DNA of 64,000 nucleotides from Iamia majanohamensis (GTDB lineage Bacteria > Actinomycetota > Acidimicrobiia > Acidimicrobiales > Iamiaceae). The stretch spans positions 1,302,001-1,366,000 of the forward strand of contig NZ_CP116942.1 of the NCBI RefSeq assembly GCF_028532485.1, given 5' to 3'. This document shows, one piece after another, positions 8,822-16,118 of the stretch (positions within the stretch are counted from its first letter, which is position 1; each line of letters begins with the position of its first letter). The notes under the pieces are model-generated. The model worked only from the letters and a program-made list of their open reading frames with translations, did no database searches and was not told the origin of the DNA. The position numbers were made by a program, and so were the translations under genes.

Positions 8822-9121
8822 ATGCCCACCTACGTCATGCTCTCCACGCTCGGCCCCGACGGCTCGGCCCGGCTGCGCGACGACCCGCAGCGGCTGAAGG
8901 CGGTCAACCAGGAGCTGGAGGACATGGGGGTGACGGTGGTGGAGCAGTTCGCCCTGCTCGGCCAGTACGACTTCCTCAACATCATCGAGGCCCCCGACGA
9001 GATCACCATGATGCGGGTGGCCACCGCGCTGGGGGCCCGGGGCACGCTGAAGACCCTCACCCTCACCGCCATCGACGTCGACACCTACATCGAGGCCATG
9101 GGCGAGGGCGTCGGGCGCTGA
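8822..9121 (+). CDS. GYD domain-containing protein
   Basis: A 99-residue alpha/beta-barrel-like protein. It begins PTYVMLSTLGPDG, with DMGVTVVEQFALLGQYDFLNIIEAPD in the middle; the G-Q-Y-D segment marks the GYD family. The family has no established reaction. Small size and ferredoxin-like fold suggest a dimeric ligand-binding protein. It is probably transcribed alone from the leaderless promoter at 8810. Confidence 0.85.
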   Translation: MPTYVMLSTLGPDGSARLRDDPQRLKAVNQELEDMGVTVVEQFALLGQYDFLNIIEAPDEITMMRVATALGARGTLKTLTLTAIDVDTYIEAMGEGVGR

Positions 9122-9154
9122 GGCCCGACCCGCGGGGTCAGCCCCGGGGGCCGC

Positions 9155-9373
9155 TCACATCCACCACATCGAGCCCCGGCGCTCCCGTCGCACGGCGGCG
9201 CGGGGGAGGGGCCGGGCCAGCACGGTGTCGTCGGAGGTGCGGCGCACCGAGTAGCCCTCGTCGGTGACCGACTCGACCACGAACCCGCGGTTCCAGTGGC
9301 CCTCGAAGCCGTCGCGCACCTCGACGCGGGTGCCGGGGGCCAGCTCCCGTGCCCCGCTCCGCTCCTCGGCCAC
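9155..9373 (-). CDS. Small SH3/Tudor-like protein
   Basis: A 72-residue basic protein. Residues 10-60 (LAPGTRVEVRDGFEGHW, GFVVESVTDEGYSVRR, SDDTVLARPLP) read as a single small beta-barrel of the Tudor/Agenet type. The C-terminus is Arg-rich then ends SMWWM. No enzymatic residues are visible. A nucleic-acid or protein-binding role is only a guess. The GTG start at 9373 is fixed by a minus-strand TAGGCT box 8 nt upstream. Confidence 0.7.
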   Translation of the reverse strand: MAEERSGARELAPGTRVEVRDGFEGHWNRGFVVESVTDEGYSVRRTSDDTVLARPLPRAAVRRERRGSMWWM

Positions 9374-9381
9374 GGCGGTCG

Positions 9382-9387
9382 AGCCTA
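9382..9387 (-). promoter_or_regulatory. -10 box TAGGCT for the Tudor-like gene
   Basis: On the minus strand TAGGCT runs from 9387 to 9382, 8 nt before the GTG at 9373, consistent with leaderless transcription. Confidence 0.5.
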
Positions 9388-9684
9388 CGCGGGGTCGCAG
9401 CGGGGACGGCCGATGCGACCGGCACCCCCGACCGAGAGGATGCTGCCGGCCGAGCCGATGGAGAGGATGCTGCCGCTCGACCCGATGGACAGGATGCTGC
9501 CGGCGGAGCCGACGGACAGGATGCTGCCCACCGAGGCCACCGACAGCAGGCTGAAGGCCGACGCGACCGACAGGGCGCAGGCCACCGAGGCCACCGAGTG
9601 GGTGCTGGCGAGCGAGCCCACGAGGCCCGGTGACGGGCGCGACCGCGCTCGGGCGAGCACGTGCAGCGCGGCGGGGCGACCCAT
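9385..9684 (-). CDS. Nonapeptide-repeat protein (SILSxGSxG repeats)
   Basis: A 99-residue protein. After about 30 residues it consists of about seven tandem 9-residue units of the form S-[IL]-L-S-[IV]-[GA]-S-x-G, most regular towards the C-terminus (SILSIGSSG, SILSIGSAG, SILSVGGAG). The 27-bp DNA period is visible between about 9430 and 9620. Alternating small/polar and aliphatic residues suggest a beta-solenoid or membrane-associated sheet. No named family recognised. ATG at 9684 sits 6 nt behind a TACCGT -10 box. The gene is divergent from rnhB and its end overlaps the promoter of the Tudor-like gene. Confidence 0.65.
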   Translation of the reverse strand: MGRPAALHVLARARSRPSPGLVGSLASTHSVASVACALSVASAFSLLSVASVGSILSVGSAGSILSIGSSGSILSIGSAGSILSVGGAGRIGRPRCDPA

Positions 9685-9690
9685 GGGCGG

Positions 9691-9700
9691 ACGGTAGCGT
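9691..9700. promoter_or_regulatory. Overlapping symmetric bidirectional promoter
   Basis: ACGGTAGCGT holds TAGCGT on the plus strand (9695-9700, 6 nt before GTG 9707) and TACCGT on the minus strand (9696 down to 9691, 6 nt before ATG 9684). The central TA is shared by both -10 boxes, so polymerase can bind in only one direction at a time. Confidence 0.7.
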
Positions 9701-9706
9701 CGGGCC

Positions 9707-10453
9707 GTGCCCGCCCGCTCGGCCCCCACCCGGTCCCGGCCCCGGACCCGGCTCCGCCCCGCCCTGCGGGGCAAGGCGCCGTCGCTGGCGGTCGAGCGCG
9801 AGCTGTGGGCCGAGGGCCACGACGTGGTGGTGGGCCTCGACGAGGTCGGCAAGGGCGCCTGGGCCGGGCCCCTCACCATCGGCGCCGCGGTCCTGCCCCC
9901 GGACCGGCGGGTCAACGGCGTGCGCGACTCCAAGGCCCTCACCGAGCCCGAGCGGGAACGGCTCTACGGCAAGGTCGCGGGGTGGTGCCGGGCGTGGGCC
10001 GTGGGCCACGCCAGCCCGGCCGAGTGCGATGCCCTCGGCATGTCCGACGCCCAGCGCCTGGCCGCCCGCCGGGCCCTCGACGCCCTCGGGGTGGTGCCCA
10101 CCGCGGTGCTCCTCGACGGGCGCTGGGACTTCGTGGGGGCGGGCACGACGCGCCTGATCGTCCGCGGCGACGCCACCTGCCTGTCGATCTCGGCCGCGTC
10201 GGTGCTGGCCAAGGTCACCCGCGACCGCCTCATGCGCGGCCTGGCCGACGACCACCCGGGCTTCGACTTCGCCGCCAACAAGGGCTACCCCTGCCCCCGC
10301 CACAAGGTGGCCCTGCGGGGCCAGGGCCCGACCGCCGTCCACCGGCGCAGCTGGGCCTTCGTCGACGACCTGCCCTGGTCGACCGACGCCCGCCTGCGGG
10401 CCCTCGCCCGCCTCGAGGGGCGCGACCCGGGCCAGGCCTCGCTGTTCGGCTGA
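9707..10453 (+). CDS. rnhB: Ribonuclease HII
   Basis: A 248-residue cytosolic nuclease that cuts RNA in RNA-DNA hybrids and single ribonucleotides in DNA. Active-site acids are visible: Asp45-Glu46 in GLDEVGKGAWAGP and Asp74 in VRDSKALTEPER. RGDATCLSISAASVLAKVTRDR carries the further conserved acidic Asp and the family signature. The first 30 residues are an Arg/Pro-rich extension absent from most homologues. The GTG start is supported by the -10 box 6 nt upstream. It converges on the lipoprotein gene with an 11-nt gap. Confidence 0.92.
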   Translation: MPARSAPTRSRPRTRLRPALRGKAPSLAVERELWAEGHDVVVGLDEVGKGAWAGPLTIGAAVLPPDRRVNGVRDSKALTEPERERLYGKVAGWCRAWAVGHASPAECDALGMSDAQRLAARRALDALGVVPTAVLLDGRWDFVGAGTTRLIVRGDATCLSISAASVLAKVTRDRLMRGLADDHPGFDFAANKGYPCPRHKVALRGQGPTAVHRRSWAFVDDLPWSTDARLRALARLEGRDPGQASLFG

Positions 10454-10464
10454 GCGGCCGGGCG

Positions 10465-11431
10465 TCAGCCCCAGCCCGGCGGCAGCTGCGAGTCGGGGGG
10501 GCGGGGCCCGCGCACGGGCCGGCCCCGGCGGCGGGCGTCGGCCCGGGCCTCCCGGCGCGAGGGCGGGTGGACGGTGCCGGGCGGGGTGGGGCGGGGCTGG
10601 GTCCACCACGCCGGCGGCGACGCGCCGGCCCCGGCGTCGCCCGGCGCGGCGGCGTCCCCGGAGGCCGGCGGTGGTCCGTCCGGGGCCGGCGGGGGTCCGT
10701 CGCCGGAGGCCTGCGGTGGTCCGTCCGGGGCCGGCGAGGGGGGACCGGGCGGGACGGGCGCCCCGGTGACCGGTGGGCCCCCGGGGCCGGTGGGGGGCGC
10801 GGTCGGGGGCCCACCGGGGGGTCCAGCCGCCGGGCGGGGGGACCGGCCCGGCGGGGGGCGGGACGGGCCCGGTGGGCGCCCAGGGCGGGCGCGGCCGGGC
10901 TGCGGTGCGCCGACGGCGGCGCACCACGAGCAGGGCCACGACGCCGGCGGTCGCCACCACCAGCACCCCGGCGAGGAGCAGGCCGACGAGGACGCCGACG
11001 CCGACCCGGTTCACGTCGTCGCCCAGGTCGCCCTCCTCGAGGCCGGCGGGCCGGTCGCCGAAGCGCTCCTGCAGCTCGGCCGCGGTGAGGGTCCCGCCCT
11101 CGCCGTCGATGGTGAGGCGGACCTCGTCGAGGCGCCGGGGGAAGGTGTCCCAGACCACCTCGGCCGCCTGCTCCCGGGCCTCCTCGGTGCCGGTGCCGGA
11201 GGGGGAGTCGGCCGAGACGGTGAGGGCGACGGGGTCACCGCCGGCCACGTTGACCGACACGTCGGAGAACCCCTCGCCCTCCAGCTCCGAGGCCAGGTCG
11301 GTGAAGGCCTGCACGGTGCTGCAGCCGGCCAGCCCCCCGAGGACCAGCAGGACGGTCCCCAGCAGGGCCGCGACCCGCGGGAGGCTCCTCGCGGTGGTGC
11401 GGTCCCCCCGGCGGGGGATCAGGTCGTCCAC
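10465..11431 (-). pseudogene. Lipoprotein with C-terminal membrane segment and Pro-rich tail, frameshifted
   Basis: Two reading frames together make one plausible 321-residue protein. From GTG 11431 the first frame gives a basic n-region, a lipobox (LVLGGLAGC), a ~110-residue outside domain, a membrane segment (VGVLVGLLLAGVLVVATAG) and a basic stop-transfer run. Near the six-G run at 10816-10821 the coding signal moves to another frame, continuing as a Pro/Gly-rich tail with repeated APDGPP units and ending PPDSQLPPGWG at 10465. The first frame would otherwise run antisense through all of rnhB. A one-base indel (sequencing error, mutation or slippage) explains this. Function unknown. Confidence 0.6.
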
Positions 11432-11548
11432 GTGGCCCCCAGGGTCGTGTGCGGTGGCCGAGCCTACGGGGCGGGGTGGGGGCGTCCCCTGCCGCCGGGC
11501 CCGGCGGCGGGCCGGCGGTCCGCTTCGGGGGCGGCGGCGGTGCTCTCC

Positions 11549-11554
11549 TAGGGT
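11549..11554 (+). promoter_or_regulatory. -10 box TAGGGT for the small membrane protein
   Basis: TAGGGT ends 6 nt before the GTG at 11561. The interval CGGGAG is purine-rich but too close to the start for normal Shine-Dalgarno use. Confidence 0.5.
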
Positions 11555-11560
11555 CGGGAG

Positions 11561-11980
11561 GTGGCCCCGACCCTCGCCCGCAGCCGCGTCCCCGCCCTCG
11601 CCCTGGCCGGGTGGACGCTGCTCACCTGGACCACCCGGGTGCCCCTGTTCCTCACCGACGACGCCCTCGGCGCGGGCGAGAAGGTCGCGGCCACCCTGCC
11701 CGTGCTCGTCTTCGTCGTCCTCGCCCTGGTGACCGGCGTCGCCGTGCTCGCCCGCCACGACCGGGCGCCCCTCGCCGCAGCCGTCCTCGCCGGGTGGTCG
11801 CTCGCCTACTGGCTGGTCCGGCTCCCGCTCATCCTGGTCAACGAGCACCCGGCTGCATTCTACGTGGCCCACGCCGTGCTCGCGGTGGTGGCCGGGGCCC
11901 TCTCGGTGTGGACCCTCGTGCGCCTGGCGGGCGAGGGCGTCCTTCCCCGGCCGGGGGGCCTGCGGCCCTCGGGGCGCTGA
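11561..11980 (+). CDS. Small four-helix membrane protein, hypothetical
   Basis: A 139-residue integral membrane protein with four hydrophobic segments (around residues 8-25, 42-65, 72-92 and 98-122). Several Arg/Trp residues mark helix ends (WTTRVPLF, YWLVRLPLILVN). The repeated W-x(5)-R-x-P-L pattern suggests an internal duplication of a two-helix unit. No family recognised. GTG at 11561 follows a TAGGGT box by 6 nt. Confidence 0.7.
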   Translation: MAPTLARSRVPALALAGWTLLTWTTRVPLFLTDDALGAGEKVAATLPVLVFVVLALVTGVAVLARHDRAPLAAAVLAGWSLAYWLVRLPLILVNEHPAAFYVAHAVLAVVAGALSVWTLVRLAGEGVLPRPGGLRPSGR

Positions 11981-12027
11981 GGCCCCGGACCGCCCCACGG
12001 GTTGGACGGGTCCGGCCCCCCAACGGA

Positions 12028-12033
12028 TAGGTT
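12028..12033 (+). promoter_or_regulatory. -10 box TAGGTT for the NifU-N protein
   Basis: TAGGTT ends 8 nt before the ATG at 12042 and no Shine-Dalgarno sequence intervenes. Confidence 0.5.
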
Positions 12034-12041
12034 GCCCGGCC

Positions 12042-12623
12042 ATGGGTCAGCCGATCGTCGTCGTCGAGAAGCCCTCGGTGGCCAACCCCGGGATGGTCCG
12101 GTTCGAGACCAACCGGCCCCTCACCGGCATGAGCCACGAGCGCTACCTGTCGGGCACCGAGGTCCGGGGTGACCGGCCCTCCGACGAGCTGGCCCGCCGC
12201 CTCCTGGCCCACGGCGGCGTCGAGGCCGTGCACATGAACGGCAGCGTGGTCACCGTCGACCTGGCGAAGGGCCACGGCAGCGACGGCCTGCGCCAGGTCA
12301 TCGAGGGCCTCTTCATCCACTACGTGCCGGAGTCCGCCGAGGCGCTCGAGGACGTGGTGGAGGATGCCGACCAGCCCACCTCGGAGGGGGAGCTGGTGGA
12401 GCAGGAGCTGGCCGCCGAGGGCACGGCCCCGGCGCCGGCCGCGGCCCCGAGCCAGCCCTCCGGCGACGCCGAGGTCCTCCCCGACGCCGAGGCGACGCCC
12501 GCCGGCGCAGAGGCCGACGCTGCGGAGGCGGAGGCTGCCTCCGAGGACACCCCGGCCGAGGCCGGCGCAGAGGAGACCCCCGTCGAGGCCGGCGCGGAGG
12601 AGACCCCGGAGAGCGCCTCCTAG
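12042..12623 (+). CDS. NifU/Nfu N-terminal-domain protein with acidic tail
   Basis: A 193-residue protein. Residues 1-90 (PGMVRFETNRPLT, ARRLLAHGGVEAVHMNGSVVTVDLAKG) match the Nfu N-terminal domain, which accompanies iron-sulfur scaffolds. The cysteine-bearing Nfu C-terminal domain is absent, so this protein cannot itself hold a cluster as Nfu does. Residues 100-193 are an Ala/Glu/Pro low-complexity tail with repeats of AGAEETP, presumably disordered. It is monocistronic; the following 180 bp carry dispersed repeats and the imuA' control region. Confidence 0.7.
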   Translation: MGQPIVVVEKPSVANPGMVRFETNRPLTGMSHERYLSGTEVRGDRPSDELARRLLAHGGVEAVHMNGSVVTVDLAKGHGSDGLRQVIEGLFIHYVPESAEALEDVVEDADQPTSEGELVEQELAAEGTAPAPAAAPSQPSGDAEVLPDAEATPAGAEADAAEAEAASEDTPAEAGAEETPVEAGAEETPESAS

Positions 12624-12633
12624 CGCCCTCGGG

Positions 12634-12732
12634 CAGCGAATCGACAGCGAATCGCCGACATCGGCCCCGCTGCGGGGTCGACCCGCCGCGTCCCGTGGTG
12701 GGGAGAGGCGGGCGAATCGCCAGCGAATCGCC
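12634..12732. repeat. Two copies of the dispersed GCGAATCG element
   Basis: Copy one (12634-12656) is CAGCGAATCGAC followed by AGCGAATCGCC. Copy two (12711-12732) is GGCGAATCGCC followed by AGCGAATCGCC. Each contains two direct half-sites GCGAATCG about 11 bp apart. The remainder of 12624-12777 shows no gene. The same element occurs at four other intergenic places in the window. Confidence 0.8.
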
Positions 12733-12777
12733 CTCCGAGGGGTCGCCGGGCCCGTGACCTGGTCCCTTGCCGGGGGG

Positions 12778-12791
12778 CGAACAGGTGTTCG
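12778..12791. promoter_or_regulatory. SOS box (LexA operator) of imuA'-imuB
   Basis: CGAACAGGTGTTCG matches the actinobacterial LexA consensus CGAAC-n4-GTTCG. It directly abuts a GATACT -10 box (12791-12796) that lies 7 nt before the ATG at 12804, so LexA binding would block the promoter. Confidence 0.85.
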
Positions 12792-12803
12792 ATACTGGAC
12801 CCC

Positions 12804-13607
12804 ATGACGGTCGCCCCGGCCCCCGCCCCCGCCGGTCGCCCGGCGGTGCCCCTCGCGCTGCTGGGCCAGCAGGCCCGGCCCGTCACCCTGGCCGCCGAGC
12901 GCGCCCTCCCCGTCGTCGACGCCCTCGCCCCCCTCCTGCCCGACGGCACCCTCCCCCGGGGGGTCTCGGTGGGGGTCTCCGGGCCCGGGGCCACCAGCCT
13001 GGCCCTCGGCCTCGTCGCCGCCGCCTCCGCCGCCGGGTCCTGGACCGTGGTCGTCGGGGCCCCGGACCTGGGCCTGGTGGCGGCGTCCGAGGCCGGCCTG
13101 GACCTGGCCCGCACCGTGGTGGTCGCCCCGCCCCCGCCGGAGCGGTGGCCGACCGTCGTCGCCGCCCTGGTCGAGGCGGTGGAGCTGGTCCTCGTCCGCC
13201 CCTCGGGGCGGGTGCGGCCCACCGACGTCCGGCGCCTGGGGACCCACCTCCGGTCCCGGGGCGGGGTCCTGGTGCGGCTCCCGGGCCCCGGGTCCTGGCC
13301 CGAGGACCCGGACATCTCCCTGCGCGCCTCGGTCCCGGGCTGGCGGGGGGCGGTGGGCCCCGACCGCCTCGACGGCGCCGGTCGCCTGCGGGCCCGCCGC
13401 CTGGTGGTGGAGGCCACCGGCCGGCGCCGCGCCGCCCGCCCCCGCCGCCTGGAGCTCTGGCTGCCCGGACCCGACGGCCGTCCTGCGCCCGTCGCCGCCT
13501 CGGCCCGGACGGCGGCGGGCCCGCAGGGAGCGGGCTCGCCGGGGTCCGGCGACCAGGGGGCCGGCGTGGCCCCCGGGCCCCCGCCGGGGTGGGCCCGGGC
13601 CGGGTAG
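12804..13607 (+). CDS. ImuA'-like RecA-fold mutasome protein
   Basis: A 267-residue protein of the RecA-like ImuA' type that pairs with ImuB and DnaE2 in damage-induced mutagenesis. The nucleotide-binding region reads GVSGPGATSLALGL; the Walker A lysine is replaced by Ala, so ATP binding is probably lost. AASAAGSWTVVVGAPDLG and ELVLVRPSGRVRPTDVRRL fit the family. The last ~40 residues are Gly/Pro-rich. It begins 7 nt behind a -10 box overlapped by an SOS operator, and imuB follows after 6 nt. Confidence 0.8.
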   Translation: MTVAPAPAPAGRPAVPLALLGQQARPVTLAAERALPVVDALAPLLPDGTLPRGVSVGVSGPGATSLALGLVAAASAAGSWTVVVGAPDLGLVAASEAGLDLARTVVVAPPPPERWPTVVAALVEAVELVLVRPSGRVRPTDVRRLGTHLRSRGGVLVRLPGPGSWPEDPDISLRASVPGWRGAVGPDRLDGAGRLRARRLVVEATGRRRAARPRRLELWLPGPDGRPAPVAASARTAAGPQGAGSPGSGDQGAGVAPGPPPGWARAG

Positions 13608-13613
13608 GCGCAG

Positions 13614-15251
13614 GTGGCCACCGACGACCTCCCGGAGCGGACCCTCGTGGTGCGGGTCCCCGACTGGCCCGTCCTCGCCGCGGGCCACGAGGGCTCCGAC
13701 GCCGTCCTCGTCGTCCACGCCAACCGGGTGGTGGCGGCCTCGGCCGCCGCCCGTGCCGTGGGGGTCCGCACCGGGCTCCGACGGCGGGAGGCCCAGCGGC
13801 GCTGCTCCGACGCCACCCTCGTGCCCGCCGACCCGGCCCGGGACGCCCGGGTCTTCGAACCGGTCGCGGCCGCCCTCGAGGCCGTCACCCCCCGGGTGGA
13901 GGTCTCCCGCCCCGGGGCCGCGGCCTTCGGCACCCGGGGCCCGTCGTGCTACCACGGCGGCGACGCCGCCCTCGGCGCGCGGGTCCTCGAGGTCCTCGCC
14001 GCCGCCCTGCCCCGGCCCGCCCCCGTCCGCGTGGGGGTGGCCGACGGCAGCTTCGCCGCCACCTGCGCGGCCCGGGCGGGGCCGCCGGCCCGCGCCCTCG
14101 GGCCCGGGGACGCGGGCGACCCGCCCGAGGGCGCGGGGGAGGGGCCCGTCCGGGTCACCCCGCCGGGAGGGTCGCCGGAGGCCCTCGCCCCCTGGCCCGT
14201 CCGCGCCGCGGCCGCCCACCTGGGCACGCCCGAGGCCGAGGTCGCGGCCGAGGTCCTGGGTCGCCTCGGGGTCGTCACCCTCGGGGCCCTGGCCGCCCTC
14301 CCGGCCCCCGACGTCCTGGCCCGGTTCGGCACCGACGGCGCCCTCCTGCACCGCCTGGCCCGGGGCCTCGACCCCTGGCCCCTCGCCACCCGCCGCCCGG
14401 CGCCGGAGCTGGCCCTGGCCACCGAGCTGGACCCGACGGTGGAGCGGGTCGACGCCCTGGCCTTCCGGGCCGTGGCCCTGGCCGACGAGCTCCACGCCCG
14501 CCTGGCCGGCGACGGCCGGGTCTGCCTGCGCCTGGCCATCGAGGTGGAGACCGAGCACGGCGAGCTGCGTCGCCGCTCCTGGCGCCACGAGGGCGGCCTG
14601 ACCGCGGCGGCGGTGGCCGAGCGGGCCCGCTGGCAGCTCGACGGCTGGCTGTCGGGGCCCGTGGCCGAACGGCCCACGGCCGGCATCACCCGCCTGCTGC
14701 TGGACCCCGAGGAGGTGGTGGCGGCCCGGGGGCGCCAGCTCGGGTTCTGGGGCGGGGAGACCCGCATCGACGAGGGTGCGGCCCGGGCCCTGGCCCGGGT
14801 GGCGGCCCTGCTCGGCACCGAGGCCGTGGCCGTCCCCGAGGTGCGAGGGGGTCGGGGGCCGGGCGACCGGGTGGGCACGGTGCCGGCCGCCGCCGTCGAC
14901 CTCACCGGGGCGCGGGTCGTGGTCCGACCGGGCAGCGAGGGCCCCTGGCCCGGCCACCTGCCGGCCCCCTCGCCGGCCCTGGTCTTCCCCGACCCTGCCG
15001 CGGTCGACCTGCGCGACGCCGAGGACCGGCCCGTGGGCGTCGGCGGGCGGGGCCTGATCTCGGCCGCCCCCGCCCGCCTGGGCCGCCACCGGGTGGTGGG
15101 CTGGGCCGGGCCCTGGCCGGCCGAGGAGCGGTGGTGGGACCCCGACCGGGCCCGGCGCCGGGCCCGGGTGCAGGTCGTGCTGGAGGACGGCTCGGCCCAC
15201 CTGCTGGCCCTGGAGCACGGGACCTGGCACCTCGAGGGCACCTACGACTGA
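13614..15251 (+). CDS. imuB: ImuB, Y-family polymerase-like mutasome subunit
   Basis: A 545-residue protein of the DinB/Y-family fold. Family marks are RTLVVRVPDWPVLAA, VVAASAAARAVGVRTGLRRREAQRRC (fingers), then LGVVTLGALAALPAPDVLARFG (helix-hairpin-helix) and a little-finger domain. Where active polymerases have the S-x-D-E catalytic motif it reads VSRPGAAAFG, so it is catalytically dead, as known for ImuB. Its role is to bridge the sliding clamp, ImuA' and the polymerase DnaE2. GTG at 13614 follows imuA' by 6 nt. Regulation by LexA comes from the box at 12778. Confidence 0.88.
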   Translation: MATDDLPERTLVVRVPDWPVLAAGHEGSDAVLVVHANRVVAASAAARAVGVRTGLRRREAQRRCSDATLVPADPARDARVFEPVAAALEAVTPRVEVSRPGAAAFGTRGPSCYHGGDAALGARVLEVLAAALPRPAPVRVGVADGSFAATCAARAGPPARALGPGDAGDPPEGAGEGPVRVTPPGGSPEALAPWPVRAAAAHLGTPEAEVAAEVLGRLGVVTLGALAALPAPDVLARFGTDGALLHRLARGLDPWPLATRRPAPELALATELDPTVERVDALAFRAVALADELHARLAGDGRVCLRLAIEVETEHGELRRRSWRHEGGLTAAAVAERARWQLDGWLSGPVAERPTAGITRLLLDPEEVVAARGRQLGFWGGETRIDEGAARALARVAALLGTEAVAVPEVRGGRGPGDRVGTVPAAAVDLTGARVVVRPGSEGPWPGHLPAPSPALVFPDPAAVDLRDAEDRPVGVGGRGLISAAPARLGRHRVVGWAGPWPAEERWWDPDRARRRARVQVVLEDGSAHLLALEHGTWHLEGTYD

Positions 15252-15280
15252 GGGGCCTGCGCCACCCGGCAGGTGGCCCC
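15252..15280. terminator. Hairpin between convergent imuB and methyltransferase genes
   Basis: GGGG (15252-15255) and CCTGC (15256-15260) pair with GCAGG (15269-15273) and CCCC (15277-15280), leaving a 3-nt bulge. It fills the whole 33-bp gap between two convergent stops. Confidence 0.5.
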
Positions 15281-15284
15281 GGCG

Positions 15285-16118
15285 TCAGGGGCGGGCCAGG
15301 ACCTCGGTGTGGGGCACCACGAACACGCCGTCGTCGGCCGCGGCCCACCGGCGGAAGGCGTCGGCCATGGCCTCCCGCTCCGACGCGGTGGCCAGCCCGG
15401 CGGCCTCGGCCTGCTCGGCGAGGGCGGAGGAGGTGGTGCGCTCGGCCCACAGCTCGCCCCACCACGTCCGCTCCTCGGGGGTGGCAAAGCACCAGGCCGA
15501 TGCGGTCACCTCGACCTCGGCGAACCCGGCGGCCCGGGCCCAGCCGCACAGGAGGGGCCCGGCGTCGGGCTCCGCGCCGTTGCTCCGGGCCACCGCCCGG
15601 TAGAGGGCCAGCCAGGCGTCGAGGTCGGGGTCGGCCGGGGCCCAGGCGAAGGCGGAGTAGTCGGCGTCGCGCACGGCCACCACGCCCCCCGGGCGACACA
15701 CCCGTCGCGCCTCGACCAGGGCGGCGACCGGGTCGGAGAGGTGCTGGAGCACCTGGTGGGCGTGGACGACGTCGAAGGACCCGTCGGCGAAGGGCAGTGC
15801 GTAGACGTCGCCGACGCGGATCTCGACGTCGGGCCGGTCGGCGCAGGTCGCCGCGGCCCGGGCCACCACCTCCTCGGCCCGGTCGAGCCCGACCACCCGC
15901 CCGGGGGCGACGCGGTCGGCCAGGTCGGCGGTGATGGTGCCGGGCCCGCAGCCGACGTCGAGGACGTCGAGGCCGGGCCGGAGGTGGGCGACCAGGTGGG
16001 GGGCGGAGTTGGCCACGGTGCGCCAGGTGTGGGAGCGCAGGACGCTCTCGTGGTGGCCGTGGGTGTAGGTGTCCTCGGGGGCCGCACCGGCACCGGGCGG
16101 GGTGGGGCCCTCGCTCAC
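15285..16118 (-). CDS. Class I SAM-dependent methyltransferase
   Basis: A 277-residue cytosolic enzyme. The Rossmann SAM-binding motif is VLDVGCGPGTITADLA; motif II/III is IRVGDVYALPFADGSFDVVHA and the post motif is LVEARRVCRPGGVVAVRDADY. It resembles the UbiE/MenG-like group, but the acceptor cannot be told. GTG at 16118 overlaps the stop of the upstream hydrolase gene (GTGA), so both are made from one mRNA. Confidence 0.85.
   Translation of the reverse strand: MSEGPTPPGAGAAPEDTYTHGHHESVLRSHTWRTVANSAPHLVAHLRPGLDVLDVGCGPGTITADLADRVAPGRVVGLDRAEEVVARAAATCADRPDVEIRVGDVYALPFADGSFDVVHAHQVLQHLSDPVAALVEARRVCRPGGVVAVRDADYSAFAWAPADPDLDAWLALYRAVARSNGAEPDAGPLLCGWARAAGFAEVEVTASAWCFATPEERTWWGELWAERTTSSALAEQAEAAGLATASEREAMADAFRRWAAADDGVFVVPHTEVLARP

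Noticed and set aside
9155-12043. A 962-codon minus-strand open frame
   Set aside because: It merges the Tudor-like gene, antisense of rnhB and the first part of the lipoprotein; high GC keeps shadow frames open. Only the segments with recognisable signals were kept.
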